40,150 nt of DNA from Lysobacter antibioticus HS124 (GTDB lineage Bacteria > Pseudomonadota > Gammaproteobacteria > Xanthomonadales > Xanthomonadaceae): the NCBI RefSeq assembly GCF_000336385.2, contig NZ_HG424467.1, positions 1-40,150 of the forward strand, written 5' to 3'. This document shows, piece after piece, positions 1-8,120 of the stretch (positions are counted from its first letter, which is position 1; each line of letters begins with the position of its first letter). The notes beneath the pieces are model-generated. The model was not told the origin of the DNA, ran no database searches, and saw nothing but the letters and a program-made list of their open reading frames with translations. Made by a program: the position numbers and the translations under genes.

Positions 1-114
1 CCTTGGACAAAGAAAGTGACCCGGCCGCTTGCGGACGGAAGCTTTGCTTTGGAGTTTTGGGGCTTTGGAGCTTCAGAGACCTGAGAACGATAAACGCCGC
101 GAGACCGCAAGAGC

Positions 115-146
115 GCGGTCGCGGCTTACGCCGCTCCTACAGGGGG
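115..146 (-). repeat. GTAG-type REP copy 1
   Basis: On the minus strand this reads CCTGTAGGAGCGGCGTAAGC followed by CGCGACC. It is a short imperfect palindrome (GCGGC / GCCGC) that starts with the GTAG tetranucleotide typical of REP sequences in Stenotrophomonas, Xanthomonas and Pseudomonas. The same unit recurs five more times in this window, always outside or at the edge of genes. Confidence 0.75.
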
Positions 147-180
147 CAAAGGGCAAAGACGCGGCGAGAGTGAAGCATGG

Positions 181-208
181 CGGTCGCGACTTGCGTCGCT
201 CCTACCCC
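181..208 (-). repeat. GTAG-type REP copy 2, diverged
   Basis: On the minus strand this reads GGTAGGAGCGACGCAAGTCGC and onward. The palindrome arms have both changed (GCGAC / GTCGC), so pairing is kept by compensating changes relative to copy 1. Compensated arms suggest that the hairpin, rather than the exact sequence, is maintained. Confidence 0.7.
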
Positions 209-266
209 GCGAGGGTGTCGGGCTTCGATCGACGGCGAAGAGGTTGGTTCTTCTGCGCGTCCCGGG

Positions 267-295
267 GGCGCGGCTTACGCCGCTCCTACAGGGGG
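267..295 (-). repeat. GTAG-type REP copy 3, overlapping a stop codon
   Basis: On the minus strand this reads CCCCCTGTAGGAGCGGCGTA and onward. The TAG inside the GTAG signature is the in-frame stop codon of the metallo-hydrolase gene (286-288), so the last codons of that gene and the repeat share bases. Confidence 0.75.
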
Positions 296-1164
296 TCGCT
301 GTCGTCGAGTACGGCCTGCGGGTGACGGGCGCGCCATTGCGCCAAAGTGTCGGCGCAGTGCGCGGGAATCACCCACGCCTGCGGATGCTCGCGCTGGAAG
401 CGCACCAGCTTTCGCACCGTGTCGCGATAAGCCGCCCCATCGTCCACCGCCAGCCAGCGCGTCAGCCAGGGCAGTTCGACCTCGCGCTGCAATTGCTCGC
501 GACGCCAGAATGCGTCCGCGGCAAGCAGCGCCCGCTCCCCCTCGACGGTGCGCAAGGCCAGACCGATCTGCCCGCGCGCATGGCCCGGCAAGGACACCAC
601 GGCTACGCTGCCGTCGTCGAACAGATCCCAGCCCAATCCGAGACCGGCCAGATCCCCGTCGAGCGCGCGTGCGCCGCGCTCGTCCAGGCATTGCAGGCGC
701 GCGGCGAAGTCCGCCGGCAGCAATTCCTTCCAGATCTGCGCGTGCAGCAGGCCGAACCAGCCGCCGCGCCGGACCTGGCGCCAGGCCTCGGCGTGGACCA
801 CGAACCGGGCGTTGGCGAATGGCGCCAACCCGCCGATGTGATCGGGGTGAAAATGGCTCAGCACCACCGTGCCGATATCGGCGCAACGCAGGCCGCGCTG
901 TTGCAGCAGACTGGCCGCGTCGGTGTGCGCCGCCGAGCAGGCGTGGATCACATGCCGGTAGATCCGGCGCAGGCCGCGGCGCATCGCCGCGCGCGCGGCG
1001 GCGCCGTAACCGCAGTCGAACAGGACCGCGCCGTGGCGCGGATGTTCGATCAGGGCCCAGCCGGCCGGGAAGCGCAGCACCGGTCCGCCGCCCAGGCCGA
1101 GGTGGCGCGGCGACGCGCAGCTATGGCCGGACACGCCGAGGCTGAGCGCGACCCCGGCGCTCAC
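286..1164 (-). CDS. MBL-fold metallo-hydrolase (third gene of ole-like unit)
   Basis: This 292-residue protein has the metallo-beta-lactamase fold. The metal motif HFHPDH lies at about 104-109. A later GH (in LPGHARGQ), an aspartate in AADAFW and a C-terminal IPAHC complete the usual metal ligands. Members hydrolyse esters, thioesters or lactones; the substrate here is unknown. The start is GTG at 1164-1162, overlapping the TGA of the epimerase gene in a GTGA arrangement, so translation is probably coupled. No signal peptide is evident, so it is likely cytoplasmic. The stop codon is provided by a REP element. The context with an OleA-like enzyme and an OleD-like reductase suggests it releases or hydrolyses a product of long-chain condensation. 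That role is inference. Confidence 0.85.
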   Translation of the reverse strand: MSAGVALSLGVSGHSCASPRHLGLGGGPVLRFPAGWALIEHPRHGAVLFDCGYGAAARAAMRRGLRRIYRHVIHACSAAHTDAASLLQQRGLRCADIGTVVLSHFHPDHIGGLAPFANARFVVHAEAWRQVRRGGWFGLLHAQIWKELLPADFAARLQCLDERGARALDGDLAGLGLGWDLFDDGSVAVVSLPGHARGQIGLALRTVEGERALLAADAFWRREQLQREVELPWLTRWLAVDDGAAYRDTVRKLVRFQREHPQAWVIPAHCADTLAQWRARHPQAVLDDSDPL

Positions 1165-2180
1165 CGCCGCGGTTCCTTGCGCGCCAGTTCGGCCAGGGTC
1201 CGGTTCAAGGCCTCGTCCATGCCAACGCGCGGACGGTACCCGAGCTCGGTACGGGCGCGGCCGATGTCCAAGGTCATGTCCACGCTCAGTAGTTCGATGC
1301 CGTAACGCAGCAGCGGCGGCTCGCGATCCGGACGCAGGCGGCGGTAGCCGGCCTCGACCGCGCTGGCCAGCGCCAGCACCAACGGCCGCGGCAGGCGCCG
1401 CTGTGGGCGCGGCAGCGACAGCGCGTCGGCGAGACGATCGATCACGCTCCAGATCCGCACCGGCTCGCCGTTGCTGATGTTGTACACGCGGCCGGCCAGG
1501 CGCCAGGACGCATCCATCGCCAGCACGATCGCGTCGACCGCGTTGTCGACATAGGTCAGGTCGACCTCGCAGTCCTCGGCGCCGAGGCGCGGCAGGCGGC
1601 CGCGACGCAGCGCATCGGCCAGGCGCGGCAGGATCGCGCTGTCGCCGGGACCGAAGATCGCCCGCGGCCGCAACGCGATCGCGGCCACTCCGCCGGCGGC
1701 GCAGCGCGCCAGCAACCGTCGTTCGGCGATCAGCTTGGTCGCGGCATAGTCGTTCACCGCGCGCGCCGGCAGCGGCTGGTCTTCGCGGATGTTCCGATGC
1801 GGACGGCCGTCGTGATAGATGCCCGGGGTGGAGATGTGGACCAAGCGGCGCACCTGATGAGCGACGCAGGCCTCGGCGACATGCTCGCTGGCGTCGACGT
1901 TGGCGGCGACGAAATCGGCGCGCCGGCCCCAGGGGCTCGACAACGCGGCCGCATGGACGACGATGTCGGCGCCGCGCAGCACGCGATGCACCGCCGCGGC
2001 GTCGGTCAGGTCGAGCGCGGCGAATTCGACGCCCTGCGCCTGCAGCGCGCGGCCGCGCACCGCGTCGCGGCCGAGGCCCAACACCCGGTCCCAGGGCCGG
2101 GCCGCAGCCAGATGGCGCGCCAAGGCGCCGCCGAGGAACCCGGTGGCGCCGGTGACGACGATGCGGCGCGGCGCGCTCAT
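1161..2180 (-). CDS. NAD-dependent epimerase/reductase, OleD-like
   Basis: This is a 339-residue extended short-chain dehydrogenase. The N-terminal Rossmann motif GATGFLGG lies near residues 11-18. An active-site Ser in STPGIY and the Tyr/Lys pair in DYAATK follow. The family covers 3-beta-hydroxysteroid dehydrogenases and OleD, which reduces the 2-alkyl-3-keto acid made by OleA. It starts 66 nt after the condensing-enzyme gene and overlaps the downstream hydrolase gene, which implies one transcript. Canonical ole clusters encode an alpha/beta hydrolase (OleB) and an acyl-CoA-ligase-like protein (OleC) beside OleD; neither is present here. The protein could act on another ketosynthase product, so the OleD name indicates resemblance only. 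Confidence 0.85.
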   Translation of the reverse strand: MSAPRRIVVTGATGFLGGALARHLAAARPWDRVLGLGRDAVRGRALQAQGVEFAALDLTDAAAVHRVLRGADIVVHAAALSSPWGRRADFVAANVDASEHVAEACVAHQVRRLVHISTPGIYHDGRPHRNIREDQPLPARAVNDYAATKLIAERRLLARCAAGGVAAIALRPRAIFGPGDSAILPRLADALRRGRLPRLGAEDCEVDLTYVDNAVDAIVLAMDASWRLAGRVYNISNGEPVRIWSVIDRLADALSLPRPQRRLPRPLVLALASAVEAGYRRLRPDREPPLLRYGIELLSVDMTLDIGRARTELGYRPRVGMDEALNRTLAELARKEPRR

Positions 2181-2246
2181 GCCCGCCGCTCCGACGCATG
2201 AACCGCGTACGAGCGCCGGAGTCGGTTCGTCTTCGACGCCGGCATG

Positions 2247-3335
2247 TCAGTAGGTCAACGTCATGCCGACGCCGGACAGACCGGCGCCGGTGCCGAGCAA
2301 CACGCCGCGTTCGCCGCGGCGGATCGCGCCTTCGCGCACGCCCTGTTCCAACGCCAGCGGAATCGAAGCGGCGATGCAGTTGCCGGTCTGCTCCAGCGTG
2401 CGCACCAGGCGCGCGCCTTCGAAGCCGATCTGCTCGATCACCTCCAGCGCCGCTCGGCTGGCCTGGTGGCTGACCACCCAACGCAGCTCGCGCCGCGCCT
2501 GACGGTCTTCCAGCGCCAAAGCGCGCATCACGTGCGGGACCAGGCGGATGCCGCTGCGCAGCGCGGCCGGCCCCTGCATGCTGAAGTACGCGTCCTCCGG
2601 CCGGGTCGACGCGCCCAACGGCGGCCGCCAACTGCCGCCGCCGCGCAAGGTGGTCAGCTCCACGCCTTCGCCCAGCGTGCGCCAGGCGACGCGATGGATG
2701 CGGCTGGGGCAGTCGTCCGGCGCGCGCTCCAGTACCGCCGCCGCAGCGCCGTCGCCGAACAGCGTGCAGACCTCGGCGTCGGCGAAGCTCAATCCGACCG
2801 AGGCGATCTCGCTGCTGACCACCAAGGCGCGTTCGATCCGGCCGTGATGGATGCGCTCGGCCGCCAGCTCCATCGCGGCGACGAAACTCAGGCAGGTCGC
2901 ATGCACCGACAAGGCCGGAATGCCCGAACGGCCGAGTCCGAGTTCGCGCTGCAATAGCGGCCCGCCGTCGGGAATCGCGCGCTCGGCCGAGCCGGAGGCG
3001 TTGACGATCAGGTCGACCTGCTCCGGTGCGATGCCGGCGCGCTCGCAGGCCTCATGCGCGGCCTGCGCTCCCATCCAACTGGCGCGCTCGCGCTCGGGTT
3101 CGGCCCAATGGCGAAAAGCCACGCCGCTGTACTGCAGAGCCCAACCGTCCGGCAAGCCCGCGCGCGCCTCGATTTCGGCGCTGGCGACGCGGCGCTGCGG
3201 CAGATAGCGGCCGAGCCCGGCGATTCGCACCCGCCAATCCAGGTCGGGGCCGGCGCCGCGGCGGCGGATCGCGCCGCCCGCATCGGAAGCCAAGTCCGGA
3301 TTCGATTCGCTGTCCCTGTTCTGGATATCACTCAT
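2247..3335 (-). CDS. 3-oxoacyl-ACP synthase III-like condensing enzyme (OleA-type)
   Basis: This 362-residue thiolase-superfamily enzyme has the KASIII triad: Cys148 in HATCLSF, His290 in VVSHQAS and Asn319 in QTGNC. FGDGAAAAV (about 193-201) is the usual FGDGAGA loop. KASIII and OleA enzymes join acyl thioesters in a Claisen condensation; OleA joins two fatty acyl-CoAs. I chose ATG 3335-3333. The open frame continues upstream, but that extension is antisense to the divergent PAP2 gene and has no family content. The start lies 30 nt from the PAP2 start, so the two promoters must overlap. The enzyme is the first gene of a three-gene unit with a reductase and an MBL hydrolase, which suggests a condensation-reduction-hydrolysis pathway for a lipid-like product. 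Confidence 0.87.
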   Translation of the reverse strand: MSDIQNRDSESNPDLASDAGGAIRRRGAGPDLDWRVRIAGLGRYLPQRRVASAEIEARAGLPDGWALQYSGVAFRHWAEPERERASWMGAQAAHEACERAGIAPEQVDLIVNASGSAERAIPDGGPLLQRELGLGRSGIPALSVHATCLSFVAAMELAAERIHHGRIERALVVSSEIASVGLSFADAEVCTLFGDGAAAAVLERAPDDCPSRIHRVAWRTLGEGVELTTLRGGGSWRPPLGASTRPEDAYFSMQGPAALRSGIRLVPHVMRALALEDRQARRELRWVVSHQASRAALEVIEQIGFEGARLVRTLEQTGNCIAASIPLALEQGVREGAIRRGERGVLLGTGAGLSGVGMTLTY

Positions 3336-3365
3336 CGCGATGCAGTATGAGCCCTGCATCGCGGT

Positions 3366-4112
3366 TTGCCGATACGCGCCAGCGGCGTCGCGCCCCTGGC
3401 CGAGCGCGCGCGGATCGCCCATGCTCGACATCCGTTCCCCTTCCGTCGCCGCCCTTTGTCCGCGATCGCCGCCTCGCCGCCCGCCGTTCTGCCCTGGCCG
3501 CAGCGCCTCGCCGTCGTGCTCGCGGCGACCGCGCTCGGCGCCGTGGTGTACCTGGGCATCAATGCGCACCCCTGGCGCCTGCCGGCGAGCCTGCCGCGCA
3601 CCGTGGTGGACGATGCGATCGGTTGGCGGGCCTGGGCGATCTGGCCGTACTGGGCGATGTTGCTGACCGGGCCGGCACTGGCGTTGGCGATCCGCGAACG
3701 CGCGCTGTTCTACGCCACCCTGCGCGCCTTCGCTCTCGCCGCCGGGCTCAACGCGGCGATCTGGCTGGCCTGGCCGACCCGGATCGCGCGACGAGCGCTG
3801 CCGGAGGGGCTCGATGCCTGGACCCAGGCCGCCTGGCGCGCGTTGTACGCACTGGACGCGCCGCACAACTGTTTTCCCTCCGGTCACATCACCGTGCCGG
3901 CGGTGGCCGCGGTCGGTTTCGCCTTGCAGTATCCGCGCGCCCGGCCCGCCGCCGCGCTGGGCCTGGCCGCGCTGGCGCCGAGCGTGGTCGCCACCGGCCA
4001 GCACTACGCCTGGGACGTCGCCGGCGGCCTGGCGACCGCGACCCTGGGTCTCTTGCTCGCCGGGGCGCCCTCGTGGCGATCTGTCGCTCCCCCCGCCGTC
4101 ATCTGCCGCTGA
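3366..4112 (+). CDS. PAP2-family membrane phosphatase
   Basis: This roughly 248-residue membrane protein has several hydrophobic segments and the PAP2 phosphatase motifs: CFPSGH (motif 2) and an ATGQHYAWDVAGG block whose His and Asp fit motif 3. The usual N-terminal KxxxxxxRP motif is not clear. Members remove phosphate from lipid phosphates such as undecaprenyl pyrophosphate or phosphatidic acid on the outer face of the inner membrane. Its start is uncertain: TTG at 3366 gives a basic, non-hydrophobic 35-residue leader, while TTG at 3456 begins just before the first membrane segment and may be the true start. It is divergent from the condensing enzyme, and a small membrane protein gene follows 11 nt downstream. 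Confidence 0.8.
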   Translation: MPIRASGVAPLAERARIAHARHPFPFRRRPLSAIAASPPAVLPWPQRLAVVLAATALGAVVYLGINAHPWRLPASLPRTVVDDAIGWRAWAIWPYWAMLLTGPALALAIRERALFYATLRAFALAAGLNAAIWLAWPTRIARRALPEGLDAWTQAAWRALYALDAPHNCFPSGHITVPAVAAVGFALQYPRARPAAALGLAALAPSVVATGQHYAWDVAGGLATATLGLLLAGAPSWRSVAPPAVICR

Positions 4113-4123
4113 AGGACGCCGCC

Positions 4124-4357
4124 ATGCCCGCTCCCCCGCCCCCTTCCGGCAAGCCCTCGCGCGATGCGGTCGGTTTCTGGTTCCTCGGCCTCGGCCTGCT
4201 CGGCCTGGTGCGTTCGCTGATGCGCGCCAACCGCAACGGCAGCTTCGACGCCGATGCGATCACCCTGCTGTGGCTGATCGGTTCGATCCTGCTGACCGCG
4301 ATGGGCGCGCTGCGGCTGTGGCGCAGCTGGCGCGAGGGCCGTCCGCCGCGCGCCTGA
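4124..4357 (+). CDS. Small two-helix membrane protein, hypothetical
   Basis: This 77-residue protein has a Pro-rich N-terminus and two hydrophobic stretches (about 17-30 and 46-61) separated by a short polar loop. It ends in an Arg-rich tail, which suggests a cytoplasmic C-terminus. It starts with ATG 11 nt after the PAP2 gene and is probably cotranscribed with it. I do not recognise a family, and the function is unknown. Its codon use matches its neighbours, which supports a real gene. Confidence 0.65.
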   Translation: MPAPPPPSGKPSRDAVGFWFLGLGLLGLVRSLMRANRNGSFDADAITLLWLIGSILLTAMGALRLWRSWREGRPPRA

Positions 4358-4440
4358 ACCGCGCGGCTTTGCGAAAACCCGGCGACAGGCGCAAGCTTTT
4401 ACACCCCATTCGCAGCCCTTGCGCGCACCGCCCCGGTCTC

Positions 4441-5427
4441 ATGCCCGCCCGAACCGCTTCCGAATTCGCCCTCGACCCCGCCGACAGCGAGCGCCTGGCC
4501 AACCTCAACGGCCCGTTCGACGGTCACCTGCGCATGATCGAACTGCGCCTGGGCGTGGAAATCGCCAATCGCGGCAACGTGTTCCGCATCGACGGCCCGC
4601 TGGCCGCGGTCGGCAAGACCGAAAAACTGCTGCGCAGCCTGTGGCGGGAAGCGGCCGAGCAGACCCTGGACGAGAACGCGATCCACCTGGCGCTCAGCGA
4701 AGCCGGCGTCGAACAGGTCGTCGCCGACGACATCGAGCCGCAGGAGGTCGCGATCCGGGTCAAGCGCGGCACCATCCGCGGTCGCGGCGCCAATCAGGCC
4801 AAGTACCTGCACGCCATCGCCACCCACGACATCAACTTCGGCATCGGCCCGGCCGGCACCGGCAAGACCTTCCTGGCCGTGGCCAGCGCGGTCGAAGCCC
4901 TGAACGAAGCACGGGTGCAGCGCCTGATCCTGGTGCGTCCCGCGGTCGAGGCCGGCGAGAAGCTCGGCTTCCTGCCCGGCGACCTGACCCAGAAAGTCGA
5001 CCCCTATCTGCGCCCGCTGTACGACGCCCTGTACGAAATGCTCGGGGTGGAGAAAGTGGTCAAGCTGCTGGAAAAGAACGTCATCGAGATCGCGCCGCTG
5101 GCCTATATGCGCGGCCGCACCCTCAACGACGCCTACGTGATCCTCGACGAAGCGCAGAACACCACCATCGAGCAGATGAAGATGTTCCTGACCCGCATCG
5201 GCTACGGCAGCACCGCGGTGGTCACCGGCGACCTGACCCAGATCGACCTGCCCAAGCACCAAAAATCCGGGCTCAAGGACGCGCTGGACGTGCTGCGCAA
5301 CGTCAACGGCATCAGCTTCACTTTCTTCGAGGCCAAGGACGTGGTCCGCCATCCCCTGGTCGCGCGCATCGTCAACGCTTACGACGCGCGCGACGCCAAG
5401 GACGCCGAGACCGGGCCCTCGGCCTGA
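4441..5427 (+). CDS. ybeZ: PhoH-like ATPase (YbeZ)
   Basis: This 328-residue cytoplasmic P-loop ATPase has an N-terminal region of about 120 residues, then a PhoH ATPase domain with Walker A GPAGTGKT at 136-143 and Walker B VILDEAQN at about 233-240. [12 protein letters not shown] follows as a sensor-like motif. YbeZ proteins partner YbeY and are linked to RNA and ribosome quality control; the helicase-like fold fits an RNA substrate. I chose ATG 4441, which gives a length close to family size; upstream in-frame codons overlap the previous gene. ybeY follows after 92 nt, the standard proteobacterial order. Confidence 0.92.
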   Translation: MPARTASEFALDPADSERLANLNGPFDGHLRMIELRLGVEIANRGNVFRIDGPLAAVGKTEKLLRSLWREAAEQTLDENAIHLALSEAGVEQVVADDIEPQEVAIRVKRGTIRGRGANQAKYLHAIATHDINFGIGPAGTGKTFLAVASAVEALNEARVQRLILVRPAVEAGEKLGFLPGDLTQKVDPYLRPLYDALYEMLGVEKVVKLLEKNVIEIAPLAYMRGRTLNDAYVILDEAQNTTIEQMKMFLTRIGYGSTAVVTGDLTQIDLPKHQKSGLKDALDVLRNVNGISFTFFEAKDVVRHPLVARIVNAYDARDAKDAETGPSA

Positions 5428-5519
5428 TCCGGCCGGGTGCCCGCGGGTCGGCGCTTCCGCTCGCGGCACCCCGGCAGCTCTCATCGCGAAGCCCCGCACT
5501 CCATGCAGCGAACGCCGTA

Positions 5520-5999
5520 ATGACCCAAGGCCCCGTCCGACTCGATGTCACCGTCAACTATGCGATGCCGCGCAAAGGCCTGCCGGCCGCGACCAGCTTC
5601 CGCAAGTGGGTCGCGGCGGCGCTGGCCGGACGCATCCGCGAAGCCGATCTGGCGATCCGCCTGGTCGACAGCAAGGAAGGCCGCGCGCTCAACCGCCACT
5701 ATCGCGGCCGCGACTACGCCACCAACGTGCTCAGCTTTCCCGCCGACCTGCCCGAAGGCCTGCCGGAGGGCGTGCGCCTGCCGCTGCTCGGCGACCTGGT
5801 GATCTGCCCCCCGGTGGTCGCCCGCGAAGCGCGCGAGCAGAAGAAAGCGCTCAACGATCACTACGCCCACCTGACCGTGCATGGCGTCCTGCACCTGCTC
5901 GGCTGGGACCACGAGGACGAGCGCGAGGCCGAGTGCATGGAGCAACTCGAGCGCGAGATCCTCGCCGGGCTCGGCATCGCCGATCCGTACCGCGAGTAA
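5520..5999 (+). CDS. ybeY: Endoribonuclease YbeY
   Basis: This 159-residue metalloprotein carries the YbeY signature [11 protein letters not shown], with His121, His125 and His131 as zinc ligands. The conserved block NVLSFP is at about 69-74. YbeY acts in 16S rRNA 3' end maturation and 70S ribosome quality control. The start is ATG at 5520, whose A is the last base of a TAA. Length and motifs match the family fully. It lies between ybeZ and a pseudopilin gene on the same strand. Confidence 0.95.
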   Translation: MTQGPVRLDVTVNYAMPRKGLPAATSFRKWVAAALAGRIREADLAIRLVDSKEGRALNRHYRGRDYATNVLSFPADLPEGLPEGVRLPLLGDLVICPPVVAREAREQKKALNDHYAHLTVHGVLHLLGWDHEDEREAECMEQLEREILAGLGIADPYRE

Positions 6000-6187
6000 G
6001 CGCGTTACGGACGCAGGCGGATCAAGCGCGCCATCCCTTCCGTCCTTGCCCGTGTCAGCCGGCACATTCGTCCGGGCAAAGTTCCGACATCCGCGCCCGG
6101 AAAATCCGACCCCGCGTCGCGCCGGGCGCCGATGCCCGCCGGCGTTGCCGCAACCGACACTGAGCGCCTCTTCCAGGAGGAATGCTC

Positions 6188-6727
6188 ATGCGCCGGATGC
6201 GCGGGATCACATTGATCGAGGTCGCGATCGCACTGACGATCGGCTTCCTGCTGTTCGGTTTCGCCGTACCGGCCATGCACCAGGCCGTGGCCCGCACCCG
6301 CATCGGCCACGCCCAGCTGGCCTTGGCCGAGAGTTTCCTGCATGCCAATCGGGTCGCCGTCGCCACCGGCAGCGCCACCGTGATCTGCCCTGCGCCGCAA
6401 GACGGCGGCTGCCGCGCCAGCACCGACTGGAGCGCAGGCTGGCTGGTGTTCGCCGACGTCGACGGCGACCGCCGCTACGGCCCCAGCGACACCCTGATCC
6501 AACGTCGGCGCGCGCTCGCCGGCGACATTCGCCTGCTCAGCACCGCCGGCCGCACCCGCATCGTATTCCAGCCCGAGGGCGACGCCGCCGGCTCCAACCT
6601 GACCTTCACCCTGTGCTCGCGCGGCGCCGGACAGGCGGGCCTGCTGGTGCTGTCCAACCCGGGCCGGGTGCGCCTGGATGCCGCCAGCGCCGCCCAGACG
6701 GCGGCCTGCCGGTACGGACCCGGCTGA
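6188..6727 (+). CDS. GspH/FimT-family pseudopilin
   Basis: This 179-residue protein has a type IV prepilin leader. A short basic peptide ends in Gly, followed by ITLIEVAIAL, so prepilin peptidase would cut after Gly6 and leave Glu at position +5. One long hydrophobic helix follows, then a GspH/FimT-type beta domain. There are Cys residues near ICPAP, GCRAS, LCSRG and ACRYG, possibly forming disulfides. A perfect AGGAGG at 6175-6180 sits 7 nt before ATG 6188, which favours that start over the ATG at 6182, too close to the same site. No other pilin or secretion gene lies nearby, so it is an orphan minor pseudopilin inserted between ybeY and corC. Confidence 0.87.
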   Translation: MRRMRGITLIEVAIALTIGFLLFGFAVPAMHQAVARTRIGHAQLALAESFLHANRVAVATGSATVICPAPQDGGCRASTDWSAGWLVFADVDGDRRYGPSDTLIQRRRALAGDIRLLSTAGRTRIVFQPEGDAAGSNLTFTLCSRGAGQAGLLVLSNPGRVRLDAASAAQTAACRYGPG

Positions 6728-6892
6728 CCCGCTCGGCGGCCTCGCGCGCCGATGCGGCGCGTGACCGACAGCGCAGTCCGCGCCCGCCGCGCCCGCCGGG
6801 ACCGCCCGCACCGGACCGTGCCGCGGCGACGGGCGGAACGCGGCGGCAGGGCGGACGGCGATCCTGCCACCGTCCCCTACGACCTTCCGGGT

Positions 6893-6898
6893 TAGACT
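6893..6898 (+). promoter_or_regulatory. Possible -10 box for corC
   Basis: TAGACT lies 33 nt before the corC start in an otherwise GC-rich leader (GGGTTAGACTTGG). No good -35 hexamer is visible 16-18 nt upstream. It is the only -10-like word in the 204-nt gap. Confidence 0.4.
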
Positions 6899-6931
6899 TG
6901 GCGTACGGCCCTCCCCCCGGGGGCACGGTTC

Positions 6932-7810
6932 ATGAATCGAATGTCCGAGGACGACAGTAGTAGCACCCACGCGCCGGAACACCATGAGAAACGGCGCTCC
7001 TGGCTCGACCGCATCAGTTCCGCGCTGTCGGGCGAACCCAGTTCCCGCGAAGACCTGGTCGAATTGCTGCGCGATGCGCAATCCGACGGGCTCATCGCCG
7101 CCGACACCCTGCGGATGATGGAAGGCGCGATCGCCGTGTCCGACCTGACCGTCGGCGACGTGATGATCCCGCGCTCGCAGATGGTCGCCCTGCCGGCCGA
7201 CGCCAAGTTCCTCGACCTGATGAAACTGGTGGTCGAATCCGGTCACTCGCGCTTCCCCGTCCATGGCGAAGACAAGGACGAGATCCTCGGCATCCTGCTG
7301 GCCAAGGACCTGCTGCGCGGCGTGGTCGCCGACAACGGCCCCGGCACCATCCACGAGTTGCTGCGGCCGGCGGTGCTGATCCCGGAGTCCAAGCGCCTGG
7401 ACGTGCTGCTGCGCGAGTTCCGCCAATCGCGCAACCACATGGCGATCGTGATCGACGAGCACGGCGGCGTCGCCGGCCTATTGACCATCGAGGACGTGCT
7501 GGAGCAGATCGTCGGCGAGATCGACGACGAGCACGACGATGCCGAAGACCCGAACGCGCTGATCGCGGCCCAGGCCGACGGCCAGTACGTGGTCGACGCG
7601 TTGACCCCGATCGCCGACTTCAACGAGCGCTTCGGCGCCGATTTCGACGACGACGAGTACGACACCATCGGCGGCCTGATCACCGCCGCGATCGGCCACC
7701 TGCCCGAAGCCGGCGAGGAGCTGACCTTGGACCGCTTCGTATTCCGCGTCGCCAGCGCCGATGCGCGCCGGGTGCACGCCTTCCACGTCGGCGTGCTCGG
7801 CAACGGCTGA
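6932..7810 (+). CDS. corC: CorC/HlyC-family CBS-domain protein (YbeX)
   Basis: This 292-residue soluble protein has an acidic N-terminal segment, then a tandem CBS pair beginning near VGDVMIPRSQMVAL (about 73-86) and extending to about residue 200. A CorC/HlyC C-terminal domain follows, with an acidic linker rich in Asp and Glu. YbeX/CorC is linked to Mg2+ and Co2+ efflux and to ribosome metabolism; CBS domains bind adenine nucleotides. The order ybeZ-ybeY-corC is conserved in proteobacteria, here interrupted by a pseudopilin gene. The ATG at 6932 and a second in-frame ATG at 6941 are both possible. The Mg transporter corA is encoded 1.6 kb downstream. Confidence 0.92.
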   Translation: MNRMSEDDSSSTHAPEHHEKRRSWLDRISSALSGEPSSREDLVELLRDAQSDGLIAADTLRMMEGAIAVSDLTVGDVMIPRSQMVALPADAKFLDLMKLVVESGHSRFPVHGEDKDEILGILLAKDLLRGVVADNGPGTIHELLRPAVLIPESKRLDVLLREFRQSRNHMAIVIDEHGGVAGLLTIEDVLEQIVGEIDDEHDDAEDPNALIAAQADGQYVVDALTPIADFNERFGADFDDDEYDTIGGLITAAIGHLPEAGEELTLDRFVFRVASADARRVHAFHVGVLGNG

Positions 7811-8120
7811 ACCATCGCGGCCGGTGCTCGCGCCGGCCGCCGCATCGATAGCCCCCGAATGCCGCCCCGCCGCGCGCGGTCCGCCGAGCATTGCGCGTCC
7901 GCGCGTGTCCGTGGCCGCCGGCGATCCGGCCGGGCCCGGGAGCGGACACGCGCGCAGGCGCTCGAGCGCGCCCGCCGGCCTCGGCTCCGGTCGAAGGTAG
8001 ATGCGGCCTCGACGCCATATCCCGCGCGATCCGGCCCGACCGGAGCCTGCGCCGACCGGGCGCCGCCGAGGCCTGTTTACAATGGCCGCCACTCGCCCCG
8101 CTGGACCAGGCCGCCCGCCC
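7811..8120 (+). other. Gap between corC and the Lnb-like gene
   Basis: This GC-rich leader has no convincing gene. A TACAAT hexamer at 8078-8083 is the only promoter-like word and fits initiation just before the GTG start at 8121. The frame of the downstream gene is open from 8001, but that part is Arg/Pro-rich and precedes the signal peptide. Confidence 0.6.
8078..8083 (+). promoter_or_regulatory. Possible -10 box of the Lnb-like gene
   Basis: TACAAT occurs inside CTGTTTACAATGGCC, 37 nt before the GTG start. If it is a -10 box, transcription starts near 8090, downstream of the alternative ATG at 8082. It therefore favours GTG 8121 as the start. The -35 region is not recognisable. Confidence 0.4.

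Larger units (their letters stand above)
1..285. other. Non-coding repeat-rich interval left of the ole-like unit
   Basis: I see no convincing gene here. The interval holds a G/T-rich low-complexity run (about 40-75) built of degenerate GGCTTTGG-like units and three copies of the GTAG-type palindromic repeat, all reading on the minus strand. The last copy runs into the stop codon of the hydrolase gene that ends at 286. Open frames across it are arginine-rich, repeat-derived and share no recognisable domain. Confidence 0.7.

Noticed and set aside
115-295. Three regularly repeated units considered as a CRISPR array
   Set aside because: The units are dispersed, diverged, 25-30 nt palindromes with irregular spacing and recur elsewhere. 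They fit REP elements and there are no cas genes.
286-3335. Canonical oleABCD olefin cluster
   Set aside because: No oleB- or oleC-like gene is present and an MBL hydrolase takes the third place, so I named it only ole-like.
3336-4004. Long N-terminal extension of the OleA-like frame on the minus strand
   Set aside because: It lies antisense to the PAP2 gene, is Arg/Gly/Gln-rich and has no thiolase content. GC-rich DNA often leaves such frames open.
3026-4123. Plus-strand open frame leading into the small membrane protein
   Set aside because: It overlaps both the OleA-like and PAP2 genes in other frames. Only the last 77 codons, after the PAP2 stop, have a start and sensible composition.
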